Below, one piece after another: positions 19,300 through 28,125 of a stretch of 64,000 nt of DNA. The stretch's first letter is position 1, and the number at the start of each line of letters is the position of its first letter. The stretch is taken from the NCBI RefSeq assembly GCF_000316575.1, contig NC_019682.1, positions 2,912,001 through 2,976,000 of the forward strand, read 5' to 3'. This stretch comes from Calothrix sp. PCC 7507 (GTDB lineage Bacteria; Cyanobacteriota; Cyanobacteriia; Cyanobacteriales; Nostocaceae). The notes beneath the pieces are model-generated. The model saw only the letters and a program-made list of their open reading frames with translations, did not search any database and was not told where the DNA came from. A program made the translations under genes and the position numbers.

Positions 19300-20118
19300 T
19301 TAGCTTTTCTTATCTGCTAGTTTTACATTTGTAGCTAGTCCCAGTGCTTGCAACAATTGGATTGTCATCCAGGTTAGATCAATTTCCCACCATTCCAAGC
19401 CGTGACGAGCCGAGTATTGAAAAGCATGGTGGTTATTGTGCCAGCCTTCACCGAACACTAAAACAGCTACCCACCAGCAGTTAGTGGAGCGATCGCCAGA
19501 TTCATGAGTGCGATAACCAAACTTATGAGTAGCACTGTTGACTAACCAAGTGCAGTGGTAAACCCAGATAATGCGAACAAACACGCCCCAAACCACAAAA
19601 GACCAGCCGCCCAGGGCTAATAGCAATGCAGCCAGAGCGAACTGGATTAAAATGAAATATTTTTGTAAAAACTGATAAACTGGGTCATCCACAATGTCTT
19701 TAGTGAAACGAGGTATTTCAGGTTGAGTGGGAGAGTTGTAAATCAGCCAACCCATATGGCTCCACCAGAAACCCTGATTAGAATCATGGGGGTCTTTTTC
19801 AGTATCCGAGTGCAAATGATGCATTCGGTGTGTACCTACCCACTCAATCGGTCCTCCTTGACAGGCGAGAGTCCCGAAAAAAACTAGGACATACTCTAAC
19901 CACTTGGGAGTTTGAAAACTACGGTGAGTGACAAGACGGTGATATCCCAGGGTAATACCTAAACCACCAGTCACCCAGTAAAGAAATAAAGCTACACCAA
20001 CTGCATTCCAGCTAAAGTTACTAGGAACCAAAGCAAACAAAGCACCGAGGTGTAAAAAAATGAAAAACGGGGTATTAACCCAGTTAATTTGCGGTTTGGT
20101 TGAGTTAGCAATAGTCAT
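19300..20118 (-). CDS. desC: Delta-9 acyl-lipid desaturase
   Basis: The 272-residue protein has the delta-9 desaturase histidine boxes HRLVTHRSF, HRMHHLHSDTEKDPHDS and HNNHHAFQYSARHGLEWWEID, and two pairs of hydrophobic helices. DesC puts the first double bond into stearoyl groups, making the substrate for DesA. It is the first gene of the desaturase cluster and is divergent from the PLP lyase-like gene; 85 bases separate the two starts and must hold both promoters. Confidence 0.93.
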   Translation of the reverse strand: MTIANSTKPQINWVNTPFFIFLHLGALFALVPSNFSWNAVGVALFLYWVTGGLGITLGYHRLVTHRSFQTPKWLEYVLVFFGTLACQGGPIEWVGTHRMHHLHSDTEKDPHDSNQGFWWSHMGWLIYNSPTQPEIPRFTKDIVDDPVYQFLQKYFILIQFALAALLLALGGWSFVVWGVFVRIIWVYHCTWLVNSATHKFGYRTHESGDRSTNCWWVAVLVFGEGWHNNHHAFQYSARHGLEWWEIDLTWMTIQLLQALGLATNVKLADKKS

Positions 20119-20203
20119 GCAGGAACCTTAATAGGAATAGTTAGGCTTAATTTGCGTGATTCAAAAATCCGCATATCTTATGTTTTTTGTGAATGAGGAA
20201 CCA

Positions 20204-21439
20204 ATGAACAGCTTAGAACAGCTGCGGCAAGCAGAACAGGCACTGTTAGAGATTTTTTCTGGAATTGACACTCAGGTCAAGCAGAATCTACAAAAAGTGC
20301 TGAACGCCTTTCGTCATCATCGTGTAGGGGCGCACCACTTTGCAGGTGTAAGTGGCTACGGACACGACGATTTAGGACGAGAAACTTTAGATAAAGTTTT
20401 TGCCGAAGCGATGGATGCCGAAGCGGCAGCAGTAAGGGTACAGTTTGTTTCAGGAACTCACGCGATCGCTTGTGCCTTATTTGGTGTACTCCGTCCTGGA
20501 AATGAACTGTTAGCAGTGGCTGGCGCTCCCTACGATACACTTGAAGAAGTCATTGGTTTACGGGGTCATGGACAAGGTTCCCTAATTGAGTTTGGCATAA
20601 AATACCGCCAATTGGACTTAACCCCAGTAGGAACAATCGATTGGCAAGCCTTAAGCAATAGCGTCAATGAAAACACCCATTTAGTATTAATTCAACGTTC
20701 TTGCGGCTATTCCTGGCGACCGAGTTTATCCATTGCCGAAATCGAGAAAATTGTCCACATAGTCAAACAACAAAATCCCCAAACCGTTTGCTTCGTAGAT
20801 AATTGCTATGGCGAATTCATCGAAACCAGAGAACCCACCGCAGTTGGCGCCGACTTAATGGCGGGGTCATTAATTAAAAATCCTGGTGGTACCATTGTCA
20901 CCGCAGGCGGCTATGTTGCTGGTCGCGCCGACCTAGTAGAAGCCGCCGCCTGTCGCCTAACAGCACCCGGTATCGGTAGTTATGGCGGTGCTACCTTTGA
21001 CCAAAATCGGCTTTTATTCCAAGGGTTATTTCTAGCACCGCAGATGGTAGGCGAGGCGATGAAAGGAACTCACCTGACTGGTTATGTATTTGACAAACTG
21101 GGTTATCCAGTCAATCCCGCACCTCTAGCACCGCGTCGAGATGTAATTCAAGCAATCAAACTGGGTTCCGCCGAAAAACTGATTGCTTTCTGTAAAGCTG
21201 TACAACAAAATTCTCCCATTGGTTCCTATTTAGACCCAATTCCCGATGCAATGCCAGGGTATGAGAGTCAAGTAGTCATGGCTGGGGGGACATTTATTGA
21301 GGGTAGTACCTTAGAATTTTCTGCAGATGGGCCTTTGCGTGAGCCGTATGTAGTGTATTGCCAAGGGGGGACACATTGGACTCATGTGGCGATCGCATTG
21401 GAGGCAGCGATCGCATCTGTGGGAATAAATAATACATGA
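20204..21439 (+). CDS. Methionine gamma-lyase family / aluminium resistance-like PLP enzyme
   Basis: The protein of about 411 residues belongs to the fold-type I PLP enzymes annotated as the methionine gamma-lyase or aluminium resistance family. It has HHFAGVSGYGHDDLGRETLD near the N-terminus, VRVQFVSGTHAI, VDNCYGEF with the PLP aspartate, and MAGSLIKNPGGTI with the presumed Schiff-base lysine (SLIKNPGG). The ATG at 20204 is preceded by a good GAGGAA ribosome-binding site; an earlier in-frame start at 20156 is less likely. The physiological substrate of this branch is not established. Confidence 0.82.
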   Translation: MNSLEQLRQAEQALLEIFSGIDTQVKQNLQKVLNAFRHHRVGAHHFAGVSGYGHDDLGRETLDKVFAEAMDAEAAAVRVQFVSGTHAIACALFGVLRPGNELLAVAGAPYDTLEEVIGLRGHGQGSLIEFGIKYRQLDLTPVGTIDWQALSNSVNENTHLVLIQRSCGYSWRPSLSIAEIEKIVHIVKQQNPQTVCFVDNCYGEFIETREPTAVGADLMAGSLIKNPGGTIVTAGGYVAGRADLVEAAACRLTAPGIGSYGGATFDQNRLLFQGLFLAPQMVGEAMKGTHLTGYVFDKLGYPVNPAPLAPRRDVIQAIKLGSAEKLIAFCKAVQQNSPIGSYLDPIPDAMPGYESQVVMAGGTFIEGSTLEFSADGPLREPYVVYCQGGTHWTHVAIALEAAIASVGINNT

Positions 21440-21450
21440 GTTAAGATTGT

Positions 21451-21782
21451 CTCACGCAGAGTCGCAGAGGCGCAGAGAAAGATGATTGAGAATGAGATTT
21501 CGGGTAGTTCGGCAACAACCCATCCCCGTTGTTTATGAAGGTGTACATTTGGAAGTAGGTTTTCGAGCAGACTTGATAGTTGAAGACAAGGTAATTGTGG
21601 AACTCAAATCTGTAGAAACGGTGCATCCAGTACATAAAAAGCAACTTCTAACTCACCTTCGCCTTGCTGAAAAACGCCTTGGCCTACTCATTAACTTCGG
21701 AGCCTTCCTGATTAAAGACGGTATTTCCCGCGTTGCAAATGGCTTGTAACTCTTACCTCTGCGCCTCTGCGCCTCTGCGTGA
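21451..21782. repeat. Inverted copies of the GCAGAGGCGC repeat flanking a GxxExxY remnant
   Basis: The repeat starts as CTCACGCAGAG at 21451-21477 and returns in reverse orientation, ending CTCTGCGTGA, at 21757-21782. Together they bracket a 280-base segment holding only a deleted GxxExxY gene. The same repeat family occurs elsewhere in the window. The pair resembles the ends of a non-autonomous element, but I see no target duplication. Confidence 0.5.
21482..21749 (+). pseudogene. GxxExxY-family gene with internal deletion
   Basis: The ATG at 21482 opens the family's typical N-terminus (MIENEISG). After eight codons the sequence jumps to VVRQQPIPVVYEGV, in a different frame. From there the rest of the family is intact (FRADLIVEDKVIVELKSVET, LRLAEKRLGLLINFG, ending in VANGL). 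The deleted part, roughly 35-40 codons, includes the GxxExxY motif that names the family. GxxExxY proteins resemble PD-(D/E)XK nucleases and have no established role. Only the C-terminal 87 codons are open, so it is very likely a dead gene. Confidence 0.7.
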
Positions 21783-21783
21783 A

Positions 21784-22992
21784 CTACTCCTCCGGTAACT
21801 TATACTGCCCAACAATACGCTTGGCAAACTCCGGCACATGCGCCTCTAACTTCTCCCCATAATTCCGCTTCACATACAAATAATTTCGGGTAAAATGCGA
21901 ATCAATGGAAAACCTCGCATACTCCAAGCCCTTAGGTCCAATTTTCTCAATCACTACACCCATAAGTTTCGCCGCCCACATTGGCAACGTCACACCTTTA
22001 TCGTAGGCGGGTATGCTTTGTTGTACGGCTTCTTTGCGATTCCCTTGGGACATCACTGGCTGGGTGTCTATCTGGTCTTTGACTAAATCCAGCATTTCTT
22101 TTCCTGTATCATTTCTCACTACAATCCACTGCCAACCGAAGGGTGCGCCCATGTAGCCAACAACTAAATCGGCTAGGGAGTTGACGTAATCAAAGCAACT
22201 CATGCAGGAGGGGGCAAAAACATCTTTGAGTTTGTTGGTTTTTAAACCGAAGAAGGGTACAGTTTCTGTGGAACCGTCTTCGTGTTTGAAGTGTACCCGG
22301 AAGTCTTGCATGAATTCGTAGTGTACTACTGTATCAGGCGATCGGCTGGTGGTTTCTAAGAATTTTTGCAGTCCGGCGCGGGTGACGTTATCTACGCATG
22401 GTGTACCTAAAACATAGAGTTTTTCCAAGCCTAGTTGTTTTTCTACGGCTCTGAGTGCTTGAATTTGGCAACCAACGCCAATTACTAATAGCCGTTTCAT
22501 CCCGGATTGTTCTATCTGTTCTAATACTGAGAGATTGGGGGATAGTGTTGGTTTATTTACCCGCGCTGCTAGTATTTCTTCGGGGGTACGGGCGATGACT
22601 GGCATGGGTTGGAAGCGGTCTTCTTTGGTATTTTGCACACAAACAACACCTTCAACTATGCCGCGATTCAGCATTTCAATGGCTATGCTGCTGACGATAC
22701 CTGTCCATTGGGCGCCTTCGATGGGTTCTTGTTTCCGCGCCGCCATCATGTCTTGATGAACACCAAAGTAGAGTTCGTCAGGGTTGTCGAGGTTGCGGGG
22801 ACGGGTGTGGGTTTGGGTTTCGAGTTCGCCGATTTGTTGGTTGATGAAGGCGCAGGCTGATTTGACGTAATGAATGTAGTATGTATCGCACAGTCCGCAC
22901 TCGCTACAGAGTTCTTTGGCTGGGCGGCGGCTGGTGGGTTTTAAGGCTTTGGCTTTTTTGTGAGGAGAAAGGGAGGTCATGTTAAACGCCAT
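21784..22992 (-). CDS. F420H2-dehydrogenase beta-like flavoprotein, probable 8-vinyl chlorophyllide reductase (BciB/Slr1923 type)
   Basis: The 402-residue protein starts with a cysteine cluster (CSECGLCDTYYIHYVKSAC), followed by FrhB-type N- and C-terminal domains: AQWTGIVSSIAIEMLNRG, LLVIGVGCQIQALRAVEKQL, LGTPCVDNVTR and APSCMSCFDYVNSLADLVVGYMG. This is the layout of cyanobacterial Slr1923, a ferredoxin-dependent FAD/Fe-S enzyme that reduces the 8-vinyl group of divinyl chlorophyll precursors. The plant 7-hydroxymethyl chlorophyll a reductase is a close relative, so family assignment is stronger than exact reaction. An alternative start at 22980 (MTSLSPHKK) is possible. Confidence 0.8.
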   Translation of the reverse strand: MAFNMTSLSPHKKAKALKPTSRRPAKELCSECGLCDTYYIHYVKSACAFINQQIGELETQTHTRPRNLDNPDELYFGVHQDMMAARKQEPIEGAQWTGIVSSIAIEMLNRGIVEGVVCVQNTKEDRFQPMPVIARTPEEILAARVNKPTLSPNLSVLEQIEQSGMKRLLVIGVGCQIQALRAVEKQLGLEKLYVLGTPCVDNVTRAGLQKFLETTSRSPDTVVHYEFMQDFRVHFKHEDGSTETVPFFGLKTNKLKDVFAPSCMSCFDYVNSLADLVVGYMGAPFGWQWIVVRNDTGKEMLDLVKDQIDTQPVMSQGNRKEAVQQSIPAYDKGVTLPMWAAKLMGVVIEKIGPKGLEYARFSIDSHFTRNYLYVKRNYGEKLEAHVPEFAKRIVGQYKLPEE

Positions 22993-23674
22993 TTGTTATC
23001 TCAAAACTTAAGATAGCGGAAGCCTGCACTTTACACAAAATTTAAAAGTAGAAAGTAATATTTCATTGATTGTTGCGAGTCTACGAAAATATGCTTAGTC
23101 TAAACTCAAATTTAGTATTATCTTTTACTTTTGGATTCAAGTACTACTCAGAAGGAGAGAAACATTTGACCAGCCAGAGAACCATTAACAACAGTCCCTA
23201 TTTTGTCTTTGTAATCGCTTACTTCCCAAGTTTCAGCTACTATCCCAGAAGGCAAAATACGCTTTCCTAGACATTCTGGAATCAGTCGTTATCCAAAAGT
23301 GTATTTTTGGATATTAGTAGTTAAGTTCAGTGGATGCCAATCCATTAAAACACCGAATTAATCTACATCTAGTTTCTATGTAGCAATATGGGAATGCCTC
23401 TATCTACAAGTTAATAAAGATATTAGATTTAGAGAATTGATGGCAGTTCGAGAGGATGCCTAATAAACGCGATCGCCTAAACTAAGCTGTTGCTAGGACT
23501 AATTCTAGCCACTGATACCCGCCTCATTTACACAAATACATCTGATTTTTATATTTTTTTAATATAACCAAATGTGGCTTTGACTACGTTATTGATTTGA
23601 GTTAGTAAGATAAAATTACCGGAGATATGTGATTAAAGTACTGATTTTCATTTAGTAACGAAAAAGGATGACCA
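22993..23674. other. Long spacer without supported genes
   Basis: Nearly 700 A/T-rich bases. A 66-codon open frame near 23070-23270 has no recognisable features or ribosome-binding site. I see no repeat or hairpin of note. Confidence 0.45.
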
Positions 23675-23926
23675 ATGAACAAAGAAGTAGTCAAAGTAAT
23701 CTTATGGGAAGAGAACGAAAAGGATTTTATAAAAAAGTTCTATGATCTACAATTCGTTCCCAGAATAGGAGAGGAAATTTACCTAAAAAAGGAAACATGG
23801 AAAGTAACTAGAGTTGAGCATGATTTAGAAGTTAGTGAGATTAATGTCCACATGGAATTAATCAAAAAAAGGAAGCAGGATAAATCATCTAATTTCATAA
23901 ATAAAAGTGATAAGGACGGTATGTAG
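23675..23926 (+). CDS. Small hypothetical protein, 83 residues
   Basis: The frame has a plausible AAAGGATG ribosome-binding region about ten bases before the ATG, and its product looks like a folded, highly charged small protein: a beta-rich core (VVKVILWEENEKDFI, GEEIYLKKETWKVTRVEHD) and a Lys/Asp-rich tail (KKRKQDKSSNFINKSDKDGM). I do not recognise the family. Codon use is A/T-rich like the surrounding spacer. It may be a recently acquired orphan gene. Confidence 0.5.
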   Translation: MNKEVVKVILWEENEKDFIKKFYDLQFVPRIGEEIYLKKETWKVTRVEHDLEVSEINVHMELIKKRKQDKSSNFINKSDKDGM

Positions 23927-24335
23927 TTATGCTTAGGTTGGGCTACGCATAAGCCAAGGCTGTTGACTCCGTGCCTTTTTAGGAGTTAAAAATCATCCAA
24001 ATAGGTGAAGGTAAAGAACATCCTACCCCCCAAGGTAGCGACTCCTACCAGGCGATCGCTGGTGTTTGGTAGAGTTTTATTAGCCGTTGCGGGCATTTTC
24101 CTTTTGAATGTTAAATTTTGAATTGTTTACCGTGTTTTCAGCTACAGTTCTTTCCCAGGAAAGTAGGTAACAATATATTGATCAATAACCAATAAGCGAT
24201 TATCAGTTATCAGTTATCAGTTATCAGTTATCAGTTGGGATCTGTCGAAGTAAAGTGGTGGATTTGGTGTTTTTCCCCGACTGAAACCGTGATAACTGTT
24301 CACTGTTAATTGTTCACTGATTTCATTGCTATTTC
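23927..24335. other. Spacer with TTATCAG tandem repeats
   Basis: The region holds short palindromic fragments and, at about 24196-24237, several tandem copies of the heptad TTATCAG/CAGTTAT. No gene is supported. The repeats end about 100 bases before the start of the channel-like gene. Confidence 0.6.
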
Positions 24336-26036
24336 ATGAAACCCCGAATCATTGTTTGTGGCTTAGGACGTACCGGATATAAGATTTTTCGTCTCCTGAG
24401 ACAACAGGGAGCATTCGTAGTTGGAGTTCATCACCAACCCATCCCTGGCGAAGCTTCCGGAGATGTGATTATTGGCGAGTTACATGCTGCTGCTACTCTC
24501 ACAGCAGCAGGAATTCAGCAGGCACACACTTTAGTAATTGCTGGAGGTGATGACGCTGTCAACTTGTCAATTTTGATGCAAGCCCGGACACTGAATCCTT
24601 TGATTCGGATTATCAACCGCTTTTATAATACAAATTTAAGTGAGCGTCTGGATCAGACTTTGGCAGATCACTTGAGTATGAGTGTTGTCGGTTTAGCAGC
24701 ACCAGTATTCACCTTTGCCGCGTTGGGAAGTCGAGCGATCGGACAAATCAAATTATTTCAACAAACCTGGCCAATTCAGGAAGAATATATTCACGACAAT
24801 CATCCGTGGCTAGGTTGGAAGCTGAGTGATTTATGGGAAGATGCCTCACGGATGCTGATTTATTATCTACCAGTGAAAGGCGAGATAGATTTGGTATCTG
24901 CGGTGTTGACTGGACAAGAATTAAAAATAGGCGATCGCCTCATCATTGGTATCCAACCCCGCATCCGTCCTCAGCGCAAATCATGGCTCCGAAAACTTCT
25001 CAAAGTCTGCACCAGTTTACAGCAGTTTCAAAAACACGCTCAATCAGTGGTAGTAGTGGCAGCCGTTCTACTAGTCATCATTTTACTTGCCACACTTACT
25101 TATGTTTCGGGTAATATCAAAATCTCATTTGTCGATGCTTTATATTTTGCAGTTGGCATGATTACCGGCGCCGGCGGTAATGACAAAGTAGTAGAAAATG
25201 CTCCTAACAGTATTAAGTTATTCACTGTGGTGATGATGCTGGTTGGCGCAGCGGTGATTGGTATTTGGTACGCCATGCTCACCGATTTTATTCTGGGAAA
25301 TCGCTTCAAGCAATTTTGGGACGCAGCCCGCATTCCCCAGCGAAGTCACTACATCGTCTGTGGGTTAAGTGGTATCGGCATCAGAATTGTGCAACAACTC
25401 CACGCCAGTGGACAAGAAGTAGTAGTCATTGAAACCGACGCCAACAATAGATTTGTCCACACCGCCAGGGGATTGGGCATTCCCGTCATTCAGGGCGATG
25501 CCAGTTTCCGCACAACACTTAAATTTAGTAACATAGACACTGCTGCAGCAGTACTTGCTGTCACCAGTAACGATGCAGTTAATCTAGAGATTGCCCTCAA
25601 AGCAAAAGTTTTGACACCAAGTATCCCAGTCATTGTGCATTATGCCGATCCTGATTTTGCCGGCATGGCGCAACAAGTATTTGATTTTGAAGCAGTATTA
25701 AGTCCCGCTGAACTAGCAGCCCCAGCCTTTGCTGCTGCTGCACTAGGAGGACGCATCCTTGGCAATGGTATCACCGCCGATAGTCTTTGGGTAGCCTTTG
25801 CCACCATGATCACCACGATACATCCCTTTTGCGGTCAACTAGTCAAAGATGTAGCTATGTCTGCTGACTTTGTACCCTTGTACGTAGAAACGAGCTGCCA
25901 AACCTTTCACGGCTGGAATTTGCTAGAAACTCAACTTAGTCCTGGGGATATTTTATATTTGACCATGCCAGCAAATCGCTTATATCAGTTGTGGCGTGAA
26001 GATCACGTCTCCGATGAAGCACATGCTTACACTTAA
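24336..26036 (+). CDS. Two-RCK potassium-channel-like membrane protein with atypical filter
   Basis: The 566-residue protein has, in order: an N-terminal TrkA-N/RCK Rossmann domain (IIVCGLGRTGYKIFRLL, residues 4-20), a TrkA-C-like segment ending near 208, a transmembrane helix at about 237-258, a pore-loop region (DALYFAVGMITGAGGND, 267-283), a second transmembrane helix at about 295-320, and a second TrkA-N domain starting with YIVCGLSGIGIRIV (339-352). The order matches ion channels gated by RCK domains. In a potassium channel the loop should read TVGYGD; here it is TGAGGND, so potassium selectivity cannot be assumed. It could be a channel of different selectivity or a transport regulator. 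No partner subunit is nearby. Confidence 0.75.
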   Translation: MKPRIIVCGLGRTGYKIFRLLRQQGAFVVGVHHQPIPGEASGDVIIGELHAAATLTAAGIQQAHTLVIAGGDDAVNLSILMQARTLNPLIRIINRFYNTNLSERLDQTLADHLSMSVVGLAAPVFTFAALGSRAIGQIKLFQQTWPIQEEYIHDNHPWLGWKLSDLWEDASRMLIYYLPVKGEIDLVSAVLTGQELKIGDRLIIGIQPRIRPQRKSWLRKLLKVCTSLQQFQKHAQSVVVVAAVLLVIILLATLTYVSGNIKISFVDALYFAVGMITGAGGNDKVVENAPNSIKLFTVVMMLVGAAVIGIWYAMLTDFILGNRFKQFWDAARIPQRSHYIVCGLSGIGIRIVQQLHASGQEVVVIETDANNRFVHTARGLGIPVIQGDASFRTTLKFSNIDTAAAVLAVTSNDAVNLEIALKAKVLTPSIPVIVHYADPDFAGMAQQVFDFEAVLSPAELAAPAFAAAALGGRILGNGITADSLWVAFATMITTIHPFCGQLVKDVAMSADFVPLYVETSCQTFHGWNLLETQLSPGDILYLTMPANRLYQLWREDHVSDEAHAYT

Positions 26037-26043
26037 GCAATAT

Positions 26044-26922
26044 TTAACTAGAAAAGCTTTCCATCAATTCAATACACTTGTGCATCTGCTGGCGTATAGT
26101 ATCAACATCAGCATGAAACCTCCTTCCATGACCTGGTAGCACCCACTCAAAAGAGTAATTAGCCAACTTCTGCATTGATTTAATTTGTTCAGACCAAGAA
26201 TACCAACAGAAATCATGGAAAGCAGCCAACTGATGGTAATATTCTGACCAAGCGAGATGGTCGCCAGTGAAGAGAAACTTATTTTTATAAAGTAAAACAG
26301 TGTGTCCTTTGCTATGACCGGGAACCGAAATAATTAGCAAACCAGGAGACAAAGCAAATTCTTCAACACCAGTTATCTGAATTTCCACATTGCGAGTATC
26401 TGCAGTAATATCATCAGCATGAAGGATGCGCTGACACTGAAAATGTTCAGCAAACTTTTGATGATCTGCCACATCATCCCTGTGAGTCAAATACATATAC
26501 CGAATTCCACCCATAGCTTCTAGCCGCTTCACTAACGGCGGCGTAAACCGCGGAGAATCCACCAAAATATTCCCTGATGCTAATTGAATAAAATAGCTAG
26601 CAGCGCCATAAGACTTTTCTGAATGATAGCCACAATGATAAATATTTTCCTCTACTAACATCGGAAAACTTTCTTGAGCAGCTTTGATATCCTTTGGCTT
26701 TTCAACAGTGCCAATAGAACTAGTAGGACAAGCTAAAAGTGCTTGTAGTGCGGCTAATCTTTCCGTCTCATTCGTTGGTTGATGATACACTACCGACTGT
26801 TCACCATCTCGAGAAAACACTTGCGGACTCATCCAGCGACAAGTATCACAATCAATGCAGGTAGTATCCACATAAAAATCGCCATTAACATTTTCAGAGC
26901 GACGAAGATTTAAATGAGCCAT
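26044..26922 (-). CDS. Ferredoxin-like / metallo-beta-lactamase fold fusion protein
   Basis: The protein of 292 residues begins with a short Fe-S-like segment (CIDCDTCRWMSPQVF, and ACPTSS about 40 residues later), followed by an MBL-fold domain: YMYLTHRDDVADHQKF (metal ligands), VPGHSKGHTVLLY, FTGDHLAWS and VLPGHGRRFH. The ferredoxin part suggests redox input to a hydrolase or oxidoreductase. The start at 26922 has an AGAGG ribosome-binding site; the longer frame to 27000 adds a segment without homology. Its stop lies seven bases from that of the convergent channel-like gene. Substrate unknown. Confidence 0.75.
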   Translation of the reverse strand: MAHLNLRRSENVNGDFYVDTTCIDCDTCRWMSPQVFSRDGEQSVVYHQPTNETERLAALQALLACPTSSIGTVEKPKDIKAAQESFPMLVEENIYHCGYHSEKSYGAASYFIQLASGNILVDSPRFTPPLVKRLEAMGGIRYMYLTHRDDVADHQKFAEHFQCQRILHADDITADTRNVEIQITGVEEFALSPGLLIISVPGHSKGHTVLLYKNKFLFTGDHLAWSEYYHQLAAFHDFCWYSWSEQIKSMQKLANYSFEWVLPGHGRRFHADVDTIRQQMHKCIELMESFSS

Positions 26923-27004
26923 CTTAAACCTCTTTGCACCTAACGATAAATCCCATATCACCACGCTAGCAAATCTGTGCAAAAAAAGGCTTTCTCTCAA
27001 ACTA

Positions 27005-27060
27005 TTCTCTCTGCGCCTCTGCGGCTCTGCGTGTTAGCGAAGCGGGGCGTAGCCCGATAA
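27005..27060. repeat. Dispersed repeats (GCAGAGGCGC type and GCGAAGCGGGGCG type)
   Basis: A CTCTGCGCCTCTGCGGCTC segment is followed directly by GTTAGCGAAGCGGGGCGTAG. Both are small dispersed repeats of a kind typical of Nostocales spacers. Confidence 0.6.
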
Positions 27061-27167
27061 ATTAATACTTTCATTCAGCAACGCCAAAAAAAGATCCAAT
27101 CTTGAAACCCAGCCAGCCAAAAATGGGAAAACTTAACACAGACACATCTGCTGATAAATTCCCCAAT

Positions 27168-27642
27168 ATGCTTTACTGTGCCAATTCCAACTGCTCGCAT
27201 CCCTTTAACCCGGATCATAATAAGTTTTGCATCAAGTGAGGCAGATACAGAAACTATGGCTATCATGCTCAAGATAACTCATCGAGAAAAACAAGGCTGG
27301 CTAGATGTACAAGATATTAAAAAAATTCCTATTGAAGACCTACAAACTATCAATCAACTTTGGGAAAAACACAGTGGTGGATACTTTGGATTTAGAGTTC
27401 AGATGCATATCTGGCTCAGTGTCGCAGGAACATCTCAAGCTGACTATGAGACATGGTGTCTTTTTGGGGATCGTGTTGGATGGTATCAAGATAACTTTTG
27501 GAAGGAATATCATAATCTAACCTTCTCTTCTAATACTCGATTAGGGCATCTTCCTTGTAGAGTTTTTATGACATATCAAGGGTTTGGTGATTGGATTTTA
27601 AGATTATCTTCTGTTGCAGAAAGATTTGTTAACAGTAAATAA
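27168..27642 (+). pseudogene. Decayed Ser/Thr kinase-GUN4 gene with internal deletion
   Basis: An ATG at 27168 opens MLYCANSNCSHPFN...FCIK, then TGA. This is the four-cysteine N-terminal tag of a large group of cyanobacterial Ser/Thr kinases. The downstream frame, shifted relative to it, resumes directly in a GUN4 domain: EADTETMAIMLKITHREKQG, IPIEDLQTINQLWEKHSGGY, FGFRVQMHIW, DYETWCLFGDRVGW, LTFSSNTRLGHLP. GUN4 binds tetrapyrroles. Kinases of this class with C-terminal GUN4 domains exist in Nostoc relatives. A deletion ending near 27238 therefore seems to have removed the kinase domain and the first part of GUN4. A GTG at 27178 could still start a 154-residue GUN4 protein, but I think it is not functional. 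Confidence 0.7.
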
Positions 27643-27651
27643 TTTAGCTGC

Positions 27652-27724
27652 GTAGGTTGAGTTGAGGAACGAAACCAAATTTTTTCGTGGTTTGTTGGGT
27701 TTCACTTCGTTCCACCCAACCTAC
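27652..27724. repeat. Palindromic dispersed repeat (GTAGGTTG ... CAACCTAC)
   Basis: GTAGGTTGAGTTGAGGAACG at the left end pairs imperfectly with CGTTCCACCCAACCTAC at the right end, giving a stem of over 20 bases. It follows the GUN4 remnant. Similar GTAGGTTGGG elements occur near 48175. Confidence 0.65.
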
Positions 27725-27877
27725 AATTATTCTTAACTTTGCGTCTTTGCGCCTTTGCGTGAGACAAAAAAATATTTATGCAAGAAGTTTATTGTACTTA
27801 CGGTTAAGAATACTTAAATTCTTAAAAGTGCAATCGCTTTTTGCCTTTACAATAATCTCAGGTAGCAAGAATTAACT

Positions 27878-28063
27878 ATGACTGAAATTGTATTTCTTAT
27901 TGAAGACGATCCAGATGGCGGTTATACAGCTAGAGCTTTAGGCGAGTCAATTTTTACTCAGGCTGATGATATAGAAACACTGCGGGAAATGGTTCGTGAT
28001 GCAGTTCACTGTCATTTTCCTGATGAACAAAACCGCCCCAAAATCATTCAGATAGTGCTTTAA
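27878..28063 (+). CDS. HicB-like antitoxin, orphan
   Basis: The 61-residue product has the HicB degenerate RNase H-like strand pattern: FLIEDDPDGGYTARALGESI, then a helix (DDIETLREMVRDAVHCHF) and a short C-terminal strand. HicB proteins neutralise HicA mRNA-interferase toxins. No hicA follows it, so it is an orphan here. It is the first of three HicB-type genes within 0.8 kb. The C-terminus appears a few residues shorter than usual. Confidence 0.7.
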   Translation: MTEIVFLIEDDPDGGYTARALGESIFTQADDIETLREMVRDAVHCHFPDEQNRPKIIQIVL

Positions 28064-28125
28064 AACTCTGCGCCCCTCTGCGCTCAACTTCGCGTTCCTC
28101 TGCGTTTTACTCCTCTTCCCAATAT

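Noticed and set aside
21451-21782. Insertion sequence with transposase
   Set aside because: Only a deleted GxxExxY gene lies between the inverted repeats; no transposase is present here or elsewhere in the window.
23070-23270. 66-codon open frame in the spacer before the 83-residue gene
   Set aside because: No ribosome-binding site and no recognisable features.
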